Assembly: GCA_023410475.1 (NCBI GenBank)
Contig: JAEYPS010000029.1
Location: 41,403 to 105,402, forward strand
DNA length: 64,000 nt
DNA from: Bacillota bacterium
Lineage (GTDB): Bacteria > Bacillota > Clostridia > Christensenellales > SZUA-584
Reading direction: 5' to 3'
The translations under genes were made by a program, and so were the position numbers. Below, one piece after another: positions 29,280 to 38,098 of this stretch. The notes beneath the pieces were generated by a model. The model was not told the DNA's origin, did not search any database, and saw nothing but the letters and a program-made list of their open reading frames with translations. Position 1 is the first letter of the stretch. The number at the start of each line of letters is the position of its first letter.

Positions 29280-30191
29280 ATGTACGACGTTATCATAGCG
29301 GGCGCGGGCTCGGCCGGGCTTACCGCGGGAATATACGCAACAAGGGCGGGCTTGTCCTCACTGATAATCGAAAAGGTGTTTGCGGGCGGGCAGATCGCGA
29401 GGGCGCACGTCGTCGAGAACTATCCGGGGTTTCCCGAAAGTTTATCGGGAGCCGAGCTCGCGATGAAGTTCAAGGAACAGGCCGAAAGGCTGGGAGCCGT
29501 AATCGAGAACGCCGAGATAACGGATTTTGAGCTTGAGGGCGACGTAAAAAGAATTATAACCTCCGAGAAAACATACACCGCCAAAACGGTTATTCTCGCG
29601 ATGGGGGCAAAGTATAAGTCTTTAGGGCTCAGATCCGAGAAAAAGCTTTCAGGTTCGGGCGTGTCGTACTGCGCGACGTGCGACGGCGCGTTTTTCAGGG
29701 GAAAAGATGTTGCAGTGATCGGCGGCGGAGATACCGCCATAGAGGATTCGCTGTATCTAGCGCCCCTTGTGAATCATATATACGTAGTGCACAGGAGGGA
29801 TGAGCTGCGCGCTCAGCAGGCGATTCAAAAGGCTGCGATGGCAAACCCTAAGATAGAGTTCCTTTGGAACTGCGAGGTCGAGACCGTACTCGGGAAGTCT
29901 GTTGTGGAGGGCGTGCGCCTTAGAAACAACAAGACGGAGGAGCTTCGGGACATAAACGTTTCGGGGGTGTTCGTAGCGATAGGCATAAACCCCGAAACCG
30001 AGACGATAAAAGGTAAAGTAAATACGGATGAGTCGGGATACATTATTACTGATGTCAAGATGAGAACGAACCTGCCGGGAGTGTTCGCGGCGGGCGACGT
30101 GGTTGCCAAACCGCTGCGCCAGGTTGTGACGGCGGCGGCGGACGGAGCGGTGGCTGTGTATTCCGCTCTTGAGTATATAAGGGAAAAATAA
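29280..30191 (+). CDS. trxB: thioredoxin-disulfide reductase
   Basis: 303 residues. FAD-binding GAGSAGLTAGIYA at the N-terminus, redox pair C131-A-T-C134 in SYCATCDGAF, NADP-binding GGGDTAIEDSLYLA (about 148-161) and the C-terminal FAD segment GVFAAGDVVAKPLRQ. Transfers electrons from NADPH via FAD to thioredoxin. Length is normal (about 305-310). GAGGAG before the ATG. The HRRD motif (VVHRRDELRA) favours NADPH. Stands alone; no thioredoxin gene in the window. Confidence 0.95.
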   Translation: MYDVIIAGAGSAGLTAGIYATRAGLSSLIIEKVFAGGQIARAHVVENYPGFPESLSGAELAMKFKEQAERLGAVIENAEITDFELEGDVKRIITSEKTYTAKTVILAMGAKYKSLGLRSEKKLSGSGVSYCATCDGAFFRGKDVAVIGGGDTAIEDSLYLAPLVNHIYVVHRRDELRAQQAIQKAAMANPKIEFLWNCEVETVLGKSVVEGVRLRNNKTEELRDINVSGVFVAIGINPETETIKGKVNTDESGYIITDVKMRTNLPGVFAAGDVVAKPLRQVVTAAADGAVAVYSALEYIREK

Positions 30192-30226
30192 CCTCAGATT
30201 TTGAGGCGATACAGGACTATACCAGT

Positions 30227-30255
30227 TTGCATATTGGTATAATTGCGGGTATAAT
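30227..30255 (+). promoter_or_regulatory. sigma-A promoter of glmM
   Basis: TTGCAT at 30227-30232, 17-base spacer, TATAAT at 30250-30255, about 27 bases before the glmM ATG. Confidence 0.7.
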
Positions 30256-30281
30256 ACAGTAGCCCGCTCGTGGAGGAAAAA

Positions 30282-31628
30282 ATGGGCAGACTTTTTGGAA
30301 CGGACGGCGTCAGAGGCGTCGCCAATGAAAAGCTTTCGTGCGAGCTTGCGTTTAAGATGGGGCACGCGGGGGCCTATGTGCTGACGAGCAAGGTGCATAA
30401 GGCAAGAATACTGATAGGAAGGGATACGAGGATATCGGGGGATATGCTCGAATCCGCGCTCGTGGCGGGAATATGCTCGGCAGGCGCCGAGGCGATAGTA
30501 GCGGGTGTGATACCCACATCCGGTATAGCGTATCTTACAAGAGACTACGGCGCGGACGCCGGCGTCGTGATATCTGCGTCCCATAACTCCTCGGAGTATA
30601 ACGGCATAAAATTCTTCGGCCCGGAGGGCAGGAAGCTGCCGGACGAGATAGAGAACCGCATAGAGAGCATAATACTCGACGGCACCGAAGAGCTTCGGGC
30701 AAAGACGGGAGTGGATGTAGGCAGGAAGGTGAGCGCGCTCAACGCTCTCGCGGAATACAAGGAGTTCCTGCTGGCGTCAACGGAAACGAACCTAAGAGGA
30801 CTCAAGATCGTGCTCGACTGCGCGCACGGGGCGGCATCGGTGGTGGGCCCGCGGGCGTTCAGGGAGCTTGGAGCAGAGGTCGTTCCCTACTACAACACGC
30901 CGGACGGCACGAACATAAACGACAACTGCGGCTCAACATATCCTCAGAAGCTAACGCAGCTCGTGGCGGAGCTTGGCGCGGACATGGGGTTCGCGTTTGA
31001 CGGAGACGCCGACAGGGTGATAGCCGTTGACGAGCACGGCGTGATAGTGGGCGGCGACGAGATAATGGCGATATGCGCCCTCGACCTTAAAGAGAGAGGT
31101 GCTTTAAAGAAGAACACGCTTGTCTGCACCGTTATGAGCAACCTTGGCCTCGACATAGCTATGCGGGAAAACGGCATTAAGACCGTTAAGACGAAGGTGG
31201 GCGACAGGTATGTGCTTGAGGAGATGATGAAGGAAGGATATTCTCTCGGCGGAGAGCAGTCCGGCCATGTCATATTCCTCGACAAATGCACGACGGGAGA
31301 CGGAATATTGACCGCGATACAGCTTGCCGCAATAGTCATGCGCAGCGGCAAGACGCTTTCAAAGCTGGCGTCCGCGGTCACGATATTGCCGCAGGTGCTT
31401 GTGAACGTGCGCGTCAAGGATGAGCACAAGGATCACATAATGGAGGACGACCAGGTCAAGAAGCGCATAAAGGCGCTCGAAAAGCAGTTTCACGGTAACG
31501 GAAGGGTGCTGATAAGGCCCTCGGGCACAGAGCCTCTTGTTCGCGTAATGATAGAGGGGCAGGATAAAAGAGAAATAGAACGACATGCGGTGGAGATGGC
31601 TGCGGTCATCGAAAGCCGATTAGCATAG
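30282..31628 (+). CDS. glmM: phosphoglucosamine mutase GlmM
   Basis: 448 residues from the ATG at 30282 (GGAGG upstream). Interconverts glucosamine-6-phosphate and glucosamine-1-phosphate for UDP-GlcNAc synthesis. Seen: N-terminal GRLFGTDGVRG, phospho-serine loop ISASHNSSEYNG with S100 as the phosphorylated residue, Mg2+ loop FDGDADR, sugar-binding GGEQSGHVIF, and phosphate-binding RPSGTEPLVRVM near the end. Complete. It is followed after 137 bases by glmS, which makes its substrate. Confidence 0.96.
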   Translation: MGRLFGTDGVRGVANEKLSCELAFKMGHAGAYVLTSKVHKARILIGRDTRISGDMLESALVAGICSAGAEAIVAGVIPTSGIAYLTRDYGADAGVVISASHNSSEYNGIKFFGPEGRKLPDEIENRIESIILDGTEELRAKTGVDVGRKVSALNALAEYKEFLLASTETNLRGLKIVLDCAHGAASVVGPRAFRELGAEVVPYYNTPDGTNINDNCGSTYPQKLTQLVAELGADMGFAFDGDADRVIAVDEHGVIVGGDEIMAICALDLKERGALKKNTLVCTVMSNLGLDIAMRENGIKTVKTKVGDRYVLEEMMKEGYSLGGEQSGHVIFLDKCTTGDGILTAIQLAAIVMRSGKTLSKLASAVTILPQVLVNVRVKDEHKDHIMEDDQVKKRIKALEKQFHGNGRVLIRPSGTEPLVRVMIEGQDKREIERHAVEMAAVIESRLA

Positions 31629-31719
31629 CCGAAAACTCAGATTCAAAGTTCTTCTTTGTGGCTCTGGAAAGTTTTCGGGGCCATTCTATTGGGGAGTAAT
31701 TGGGGTGGGAAACCAATAG
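31629..31719 (+). promoter_or_regulatory. glmM-glmS spacer with two hairpins
   Basis: CCGAAAACT (31629-31637) pairs with AGTTTTCGG (31670-31678), and CTATTGG (31686-31692) with CCAATAG (31713-31719). The first may terminate or process the glmM message. The conserved core of the glmS ribozyme is not visible. Confidence 0.5.
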
Positions 31720-31765
31720 ACTCATGAAGTATTGCTTTGTGGGAGATTAAAGGAGGACAAATATT

Positions 31766-33589
31766 TTGTGCGGAATAGTGGGATACGTTGGAGGCAGGGA
31801 CGCCGTTCCGGTGCTGCTGGGCGGGCTTGCGAAGCTTGAGTACAGAGGGTACGACAGCGCGGGTCTCGCCGTCGTCAAGGACGGCGCTCTGATGGTAAAA
31901 AAGACAAAGGGCAGGCTTTCAGAACTTGTCGGGCTCGCGCAGGGAACGCAGGCCCGGGATACCGTCGGCATAGGGCATACGCGCTGGGCGACGCACGGAG
32001 AGCCGTCATTCGAGAATTCACATCCACATACGAATCTTGCGGGCGATATCGCCATAGTTCACAACGGAATAATAGAAAACTACATGAAGCTTAAATCCTG
32101 GCTTGCCGCCGAGGGCGCAGAGTTCGCGTCCGAGACGGACACAGAGGTCATCGCGCACCTTATAAACCATTATTATGAGGGCGATCTTTTAGATGCGGTG
32201 TTAAAGGCGCTGCCGAGGCTCGAAGGCTCGTACGCGCTGGGAGTTGTCTCTAACAGGCACCCCGATATGATAATAGCGGCGAGGAAGGACAGCCCGCTCG
32301 TTATCGGGCTCGGCGACGGCGAGAACATAATAGCGTCCGACATTCCGGCGCTGCTGGAATACACGCGCGACGTATACTTTTTGAACGACATGGAAGTGGC
32401 GGTCATTACAAAAGGAGCGGTCAGCGTTTACGACGAGTTCGGGGCTCCCACGGGCCACGAGTGCTATCACGTCGACTGGGACGTATCGAGGGCCGAAAAG
32501 GGCGGATACGAGCACTTCATGATAAAGGAGATCCATGAGCAGCCGCGCGCAATGGCAGACACGCTGTTCCCGAGGATAAAGGAAGGCGTTCTCGATATGT
32601 CGGAAGCGGGGATAGACGAAGCGCTTGCCAGCAGCATAAAGAAGATAAACATCATCGCTTGCGGAACGGCGTATCACGCGGGCATGGTGGGCAAATATAT
32701 CATAGAGGAGCTCGCGAGGATACCCGTGGAGGTGGAGGTCGCGTCCGAGTTCAGGTACCGCAACCCCATAATCGACCCTGGTCAGCTCGTGATAGTCATA
32801 AGCCAGTCGGGAGAGACGGCGGACACGCTTGCCGCCATGCGCGAGGCTAAAAAACGAGGAGCGAAAGTAGCCGCCGTTGTGAACGCGGTGGGCAGCTCTA
32901 TAGCGAGAGAAGCGGACGCTGTGCTGTACACGCACGCCGGGCCCGAGATAGCCGTGGCTTCCACAAAGGCTTATAACACTCAGCTTATGGCTGTTTATAT
33001 GATTGCGCTCGAGCTTGCGAGGCTGTCGGGCAATATGGACGCTGAGCGGTATGAAGCGTGTGTGAAGGGCTTATCCGAAATGCCCGTGCTTTTGAGCGGC
33101 GTGCTCGAAACGAAGGAGCTTATGCAGCGTACGGCCTACGAGCATTTTACGAAGAACAGCGTGTTTTTCATAGGCAGAGGGCTCGATTACGTGCTGTCTA
33201 TGGAGGCTTCGCTCAAGCTCAAGGAGATATCCTATATCCATTCCGAGGCATACGCGGCGGGGGAACTCAAACACGGCACCATAGCGCTTATAGAAGAGGG
33301 GACGCTCGTTGTCGCTATAGCGACGCAGCAGAGGCTCTTGGAAAAGACGGTGAGCAACATTAAGGAAGTGAAGGCGAGGGGCGCGCACGTTATGGCCGTG
33401 TGCTTTGAGGGCTGCGATAGGTTCGACGGGCTCGCGGACGAGGTGGTGCACCTTCCCAACACGGACGGGGTATTCGCTCCCATGCTAGCCGTAATACCCA
33501 TGCAGCTATTCGCTTATTACATGGCGGTAGACAAGGGCTGTGACGTCGATAAGCCGAGGAATCTCGCGAAGAGCGTGACGGTGGAGTAG
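31766..33589 (+). CDS. glmS: glutamine--fructose-6-phosphate aminotransferase (isomerizing)
   Basis: 607 residues from a TTG start with AGGAGG nine bases upstream (TTG TGC GGA ATA); removal of Met exposes the catalytic Cys1 of CGIVGYVGG. Makes glucosamine-6-phosphate from fructose-6-phosphate and glutamine. N-terminal class II glutaminase domain (about 1-220, with HTRWATHGEPS and HNGIIENY), then two SIS sugar-isomerase domains (about 285-425, with ACGTAYHAG and SQSGETADT; about 455-598, with GRGLDY and ELKHGTIALIE). Ends DKPRNLAKSVTVE, the normal signature. Follows glmM. Confidence 0.96.
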   Translation: MCGIVGYVGGRDAVPVLLGGLAKLEYRGYDSAGLAVVKDGALMVKKTKGRLSELVGLAQGTQARDTVGIGHTRWATHGEPSFENSHPHTNLAGDIAIVHNGIIENYMKLKSWLAAEGAEFASETDTEVIAHLINHYYEGDLLDAVLKALPRLEGSYALGVVSNRHPDMIIAARKDSPLVIGLGDGENIIASDIPALLEYTRDVYFLNDMEVAVITKGAVSVYDEFGAPTGHECYHVDWDVSRAEKGGYEHFMIKEIHEQPRAMADTLFPRIKEGVLDMSEAGIDEALASSIKKINIIACGTAYHAGMVGKYIIEELARIPVEVEVASEFRYRNPIIDPGQLVIVISQSGETADTLAAMREAKKRGAKVAAVVNAVGSSIAREADAVLYTHAGPEIAVASTKAYNTQLMAVYMIALELARLSGNMDAERYEACVKGLSEMPVLLSGVLETKELMQRTAYEHFTKNSVFFIGRGLDYVLSMEASLKLKEISYIHSEAYAAGELKHGTIALIEEGTLVVAIATQQRLLEKTVSNIKEVKARGAHVMAVCFEGCDRFDGLADEVVHLPNTDGVFAPMLAVIPMQLFAYYMAVDKGCDVDKPRNLAKSVTVE

Positions 33590-33667
33590 AATCCGATGAC
33601 AAACTCACGTTTACAAAAATAAAAATGATAAATAGAATATATGAGCCTGTGAACATGGCGAGCAAAA

Positions 33668-34639
33668 ATGGGGGTCAGGCTAATGATACCTATAAAAGTA
33701 GACGAGCTAAAGAAACAGGATATAAAGAAGGCTATGGAGTTGTGGACGCGGCAGTACGAGCTGTATTGCAGCGGCAAGCCCTCATATCCGTTATATTGGC
33801 GGGATAATACCGGCAGTATAGAGCGTTTGCTTGAAGGCATGTGCGAAGCTGGGTGCGCGTTTGCCGCCCGGACGGAGGAAGGGCTTGCCGGATATCTCGC
33901 GTTCTGGGAGGCACCGTTCCACGGGGAAAACACCGCATACTGCCCCGTATTCGCGCACGGGGTGCAGGAGGAGAACAGGGAGAGCGTGTACCTCGCGCTG
34001 TATAACCACGTTTCTCGGCTTTGGGTATCAAAAGATATATTCAATCATATGCTGACGCTGTTTTATAACGACAAAGAGCTTATAAATCTTATTTTCGACC
34101 TTGGCTTCGGCTCTTACGTTATGGACGCTTTTTGCCTATCGTCGCCGAGCGGCGGAAACTGCGGTGTAAGGCGAGCGTTGCAGGCCGACGCTGACGCTGT
34201 TTATGAGCTCGCGGAGGAGTCGAGGCTGTATTATAAAGCGGCGCCAATCTTCCTTAAGCGTGACGTTATTGAAAAAGAGGACATCGCGCGGCTCATAAAC
34301 GAAGGTTTTGTATTTATTGCTGAAGCTGACGGAGAGGCGGCCGGCTTCATGAACGCAAGCGTAGCAAAGGAAGGCTATGCCGTAACGCTGGAAACGGAAG
34401 GCACTGCGCTTATAGACGAGATAGGGGCATATATAAGGCCGGAGCACCGGGGCAGTGGAATAGGCGAGAGGCTTCTTATGGCAATCAAGGACTGCTGCGC
34501 GCGCGAAGGCATAGAGCGGATCCATGTCGATTTTGAGACCGCGAACCCTTATGCCAACAGATTTTGGAGAAAGCATTTTGACCCTGTGCTGCTGTCCGTA
34601 AGGCGCGGCGTGAACAGGGATGTAAACGCCGTCGATTGA
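33668..34639 (+). CDS. protein with two GNAT-like acetyltransferase domains
   Basis: 323 residues. The C-terminal domain (about 170-310) is a clear GNAT: EIGAYIRPEHRGSGIGERLL (acetyl-CoA loop) and HVDFETANPYANRFWRKHF. The N-terminal half (about 12-150) has a related but degenerate pattern, including VQEENRESVYLALYNHVS and YNDKELINLIFDLGFGSYV. Double GNATs of this kind are common in Clostridia and their substrates are unknown. The start could be 33668 or 33683; neither has a strong ribosome binding site. Confidence 0.82.
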   Translation: MGVRLMIPIKVDELKKQDIKKAMELWTRQYELYCSGKPSYPLYWRDNTGSIERLLEGMCEAGCAFAARTEEGLAGYLAFWEAPFHGENTAYCPVFAHGVQEENRESVYLALYNHVSRLWVSKDIFNHMLTLFYNDKELINLIFDLGFGSYVMDAFCLSSPSGGNCGVRRALQADADAVYELAEESRLYYKAAPIFLKRDVIEKEDIARLINEGFVFIAEADGEAAGFMNASVAKEGYAVTLETEGTALIDEIGAYIRPEHRGSGIGERLLMAIKDCCAREGIERIHVDFETANPYANRFWRKHFDPVLLSVRRGVNRDVNAVD

Positions 34640-34671
34640 AAATCTGACAGAAATATTTTTAGACTCGATGT

Positions 34672-34703
34672 AAAGATATCAGGACGCCGCTGGTATCTTT
34701 TTT
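34672..34703 (+). terminator. terminator after the double GNAT gene
   Basis: AAGATATCAG pairs with CTGGTATCTT (one wobble pair) around a seven-base loop, then TTTTT. 33 bases after the stop. Confidence 0.85.
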
Positions 34704-34816
34704 CTGTGTGAAAAGGAAAACAGCGAAAATAATCGAATTATTAATCGGAGCCATGTTGATATTATTATTCGTATAAGCAACAGTTCAGCATGGATAAAAC
34801 TTTTGAGGTGAATCAT

Positions 34817-35833
34817 ATGAAACTGAATCCAAAACAGCGCGTGTTAAGAAGACTGAACGGCGAACCGGTAGACAAGATTCCAAACCTTAATATCATTATG
34901 ACATTCGCCGCAAGGCGGATGGGCGTCAAATACGGCGACTATGTGAGAGACTATAAGCTGCTTACCGACGCTAACATATACTGCTGCGAAACGTACGGCA
35001 TAGATATGGTGAGCGCTATATCCGACTCTATGAGAGAAACTCACGATTTCGGAGCGAGCGTGATCTTTCCGGAGGACGGCGTGCCCTATTGCAAGGAATA
35101 TTTAATAAAGGATATAAAAGATATAAGCAGGCTGAAGCCCCGCGACCCCGGAGAGGGAGAGAGGATGTCGGACAGGGTAAAGGCGGTGGAGCGCTATAAA
35201 GAGAAGGTCGGAGAGGAATATCCGATACTCGGCTGGGTAGAGGGCGCGTTCGCGGAGGCAGCGGACCTTCGCGGGCTTAACGATTTGATGATGGATATGT
35301 TCGATGAGCCCGATGCGGTCAAGGACTTGCTTGAGGTCTGCACGCAGCAGGCGATATTGTTCGCCGGGGAGCAGATAAAAGCGGGCGCGGACTTCATTGG
35401 CATAGGTGACGCTGCGGCGTCGCTTATAGGGCCTGTGGGGTACGAAGAATTCGCGCTGCCGTATGAGAAACGGATTGTCGACGCCGTACATAAGCTGGGG
35501 GCTAAAGCGAAGCTGCATATCTGCGGCAACATCACTTCAATACTCGACATAATATCGGACAGCGGCGCGGATATGATAGACGTCGATTTTATGGTCGATT
35601 TTGCCGCGGCGAACAGCGCGTTTGCGGGCCGCAGCGCGTGCGGAAACTTCAGCCCGGTGGAGGTGCTGCTGCAGGGAAGCCCGGAAACTGTAAAAGAGGC
35701 GGTCAAGATCTGCGTTAAGCAGGGCAACGAGCGCACGTTCATAGCGGCGGGATGCGAAGTGCCCATATTGACGCCTCCCGAAAACATGTCGGCTGTGCAC
35801 GAGGCGCTTGTTGAACTGGCGCAGCAACAGTAA
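34817..35833 (+). CDS. uroporphyrinogen decarboxylase/MtaA-like methyltransferase family protein
   Basis: 338 residues from the ATG at 34817 (GAGGTG six bases upstream). It has the UroD-like barrel with the zinc site of methylcobamide:CoM methyltransferases: H234-x-C236 in KLHICGN and C313 in AAGCEVP. KQRVLRRLNGEPVDKIP at the start is typical of MtaA/CmuA relatives. The heme-pathway UroD lacks this Cys/His site, so a role in corrinoid-linked methyl transfer is more likely. No corrinoid protein or partner methyltransferase lies beside it; substrate unknown. Confidence 0.85.
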   Translation: MKLNPKQRVLRRLNGEPVDKIPNLNIIMTFAARRMGVKYGDYVRDYKLLTDANIYCCETYGIDMVSAISDSMRETHDFGASVIFPEDGVPYCKEYLIKDIKDISRLKPRDPGEGERMSDRVKAVERYKEKVGEEYPILGWVEGAFAEAADLRGLNDLMMDMFDEPDAVKDLLEVCTQQAILFAGEQIKAGADFIGIGDAAASLIGPVGYEEFALPYEKRIVDAVHKLGAKAKLHICGNITSILDIISDSGADMIDVDFMVDFAAANSAFAGRSACGNFSPVEVLLQGSPETVKEAVKICVKQGNERTFIAAGCEVPILTPPENMSAVHEALVELAQQQ

Positions 35834-35846
35834 CAAAGGGGCGCTT

Positions 35847-36398
35847 ATGAGGCGGGTCATAGAAACACAGCGGCTCTTGCTGAAAGCGCTTGATGAGTCT
35901 TACGCGCCGAGAGCGGCCGAATATCTTAAGCGCAACAAAGAGTTTCTTGAAGAGTGGGAGCCAAGGCGCGACGAGACATTCTATACTGAGGAGTATCAGC
36001 GCGGCGAGCTTGCGCGCGAGCAGGCCGAGATGGACGAAGGCCGGATGCTCAAACTGTGGGTGTTCAAAAAGGGTGAAGATAATATAATAGGCTCGCTGAC
36101 GTTCGGCAGCATCGTTCGCGGAGCGTTTCTGTCGTGCTTTCTCGGATACCGTCTGGATAAAGACGAACTCAATAAGGGCTATATGACCGAGGCCATAAGG
36201 GCGGGCATAGGCGTCATGTTTGGGGAGTACGGGCTGCACAGGATAGAAGCCAACATAATGCCGAAAAACAAGCGCTCTTTAAGGGTTGCCGAGAAGCTGG
36301 GATTTTCTAACGAAGGTTATGCCAGAAAGTACCTTAAAATAAACGGAGTGTGGGAAGACCATATACATATGGTGCTGATAAACGAGGATATGGATTAA
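35847..36398 (+). CDS. RimJ/RimL-type GNAT acetyltransferase
   Basis: 183 residues from the ATG at 35847. Typical RimJ pattern: IETQRLLLKALDESYAPRA, GSLTFGSIVRGAFLSCFLGYRLD, GYMTEAIRAGIGVMF, LHRIEANIMPKNKRSLRVAE and KLGFSNEGYARKYLKINGVW. Members acetylate ribosomal protein N-termini or small molecules. It starts 13 bases after the UroD-like gene and may share its transcript; a link in function is not obvious. Confidence 0.9.
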   Translation: MRRVIETQRLLLKALDESYAPRAAEYLKRNKEFLEEWEPRRDETFYTEEYQRGELAREQAEMDEGRMLKLWVFKKGEDNIIGSLTFGSIVRGAFLSCFLGYRLDKDELNKGYMTEAIRAGIGVMFGEYGLHRIEANIMPKNKRSLRVAEKLGFSNEGYARKYLKINGVWEDHIHMVLINEDMD

Positions 36399-36490
36399 AC
36401 AAGGCTGTGCGGGTGCACGTGAAAGGCCGCTCCCTGCAGCAAGACTTTCTTTCGCATATCCTTTAGGGATACATTGCCAAAGATTGCTTT

Positions 36491-36518
36491 GCGGAACGAC
36501 ACGGGGGTCGTTCCCTAC
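36491..36518. repeat. short palindromic intergenic repeat, copy A
   Basis: GGAACGAC (36493-36500) and GTCGTTCC (36507-36514). Shares GCGGAACGACACG and TCGTTCCCT with the element at 42971-42998. Confidence 0.65.
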
Positions 36519-36562
36519 ACAATTTACGGAAGATACAGAGGCCGTTCCCGTAATCCTAGTGT

Positions 36563-36814
36563 CTATCTGTCCATAGTCTCATATACGAACTTGTACATCT
36601 GGAAAAGCTCGTGGGCGGCGGAGTCGCCGATGTTTATGTCGGGGTGGTATTTCGCGCAGACGGCAGACCAGCCTTGCTCTGTTATCTCACGCTTCATGGC
36701 GTTGTAGCGCTCGAGATAGCCGAGGCGAGCGTTAGCTAGAGTAAGCTTATCCCGTATGTCCTCGAGGTTTGTCAATATATTTCCCGCTTGCTCAGCGTCA
36801 AGGTGAACATCCAT
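36563..36814 (-). CDS. small J-domain-like protein
   Basis: 83 residues, helical. The C-terminal half holds AKYHPDINIGDSAAHELFQM, with the HPD tripeptide at 57-59, the DnaK-contacting motif of J-domains; the preceding helix II region is shorter than in DnaJ, and there is no G/F or zinc region. The N-terminal half is amphipathic (LEDIRDKLTLANARLGYLE). It may be a minimal co-chaperone or a relative without DnaK binding. AGGAG precedes the ATG. Single gene. Confidence 0.7.
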   Translation of the reverse strand: MDVHLDAEQAGNILTNLEDIRDKLTLANARLGYLERYNAMKREITEQGWSAVCAKYHPDINIGDSAAHELFQMYKFVYETMDR

Positions 36815-36948
36815 AGCCAGACTCCTTTACATGTTTATCCGCAAAGCACTGCTATGGAGTATTTACACACGCGGGATATTTATGTAAATTATAGATGAAA
36901 AAGTATGGAAAATGCAAGCGCAGATATATATTTATGAGGTCAAAAATC

Positions 36949-37911
36949 ATGGATGAGGTACTAACATGGCTTCTTGGCGCCGACCCGTGGGTGGAATACC
37001 GTACAAGGCTCGATCTGCTGGGGCAGCGCGAGGATGAAGACGATGTGTCGCGCGCAAGGCAGATGATGCTCTCTCACCCCCAGATAGCGCACCTTAAAGA
37101 GGAGCTTAAGGAATGGCCGGGAGTTGCGTTCTCGAGCCATAAGAGCGCGGGGCTGATGATGCATAAACTATCGTTCCTTGCCGAGATCGGACTTAAAGCG
37201 GGCGACCCGAATATAAACAGCATAATCAAAAAGATACATGAGCATAACGACGGCGGTGTGCCGCAGGTAAAGGGAAACATCCCGAAGCACTACGGTGGAG
37301 CGGGCTAGGATATATTCGGGTGGTCGCTGTGCGACGCGCCCAACATCATTTACGCTCTGCTGTGTTTCGACAGAAACGATGTGATTGCTCTCAAGGGCTT
37401 GGGCAGACTCAAAGCGCTTGCGCGCAATAACGGTTGGCCGTGCGCGGTATCGCTCGAGCTGGGGACGTTCAGAGGGCCGGGGAAGAAGGACGACCCGTGC
37501 CCGTACGCTTCGCTGATTATGCTAAAAGCGTTAAGCTCGGCGGGGGAAACGGAATGCGCAGAGGCGCGTGCGGGAGTCAATAGCCTTCTTGACCTTTGGG
37601 AGAGGAGCAGGGAAGCACACCCTTACATATTCTACATGGGTACGGACTTCAGAAAGCTCAAGGCGCCGTTCGTTTGGTATGACATATTGCACGTCGCGGA
37701 CGTGCTTTCGAGGTTTAAATGGGCTGCGGCAGACAAAAGGCTTGCGGACATGACGGGTGTAATAAAGTCTAAGGAGAGCGGCGGAGCGTTTACGCCCGAA
37801 TCGGTATGGCAGGCTTGGAAGGCGTATGAGTTCGGGCAGAAAAAACAGCCGTCGGCGTGGCTGACGTTTTTGGCGCTGAGGATACTGAAAAGAATGTCAC
37901 AAAACGCTTAA
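36949..37911 (+). pseudogene. conserved hypothetical gene interrupted by one in-frame TAG
   Basis: The frame is continuous from the ATG at 36949 (GAGGT upstream) to 37911 except for TAG at 37306-37308. On both sides the sequence stays protein-like and belongs to one conserved family of all-helical proteins: DEVLTWLLGADPWVEYRTRL before the stop; GWSLCDAPNIIYALL, FRGPGKKDDPCPYASL and FYMGTDFRKLKAP after it. In relatives I recall a Glu or other residue in the GGxGxD stretch at this point, so GAG to TAG is the likely change. A recent nonsense mutation is most likely; suppression or a sequencing error is possible. Family function unknown. Confidence 0.75.
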
Positions 37912-38098
37912 ACGGCAATATCATGCGTTATCTTCGAAGAACAATCAGAATATTGCTGCTGAATCAACGGTGATAATGTCGACAGGAAAAAAATAAAAGG
38001 ATCCGTAAAAAATATGGTTGGATTTATTGTCTAACCGCTTGCGAATAACTATAAGGATGATGTAATATAAATACATATAAACTTAAGGAGGTTTTATC

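Noticed and set aside
31629..31765. glmS ribozyme
   Set aside because: The conserved core and the cleavage-site region were not found in the spacer.
37306..37308. Pyrrolysine codon in the split gene
   Set aside because: The family is not a methylamine methyltransferase, no pyl genes or PYLIS-like structure are visible, and a single-base GAG-to-TAG change is simpler. Kept only as a check in the findings.
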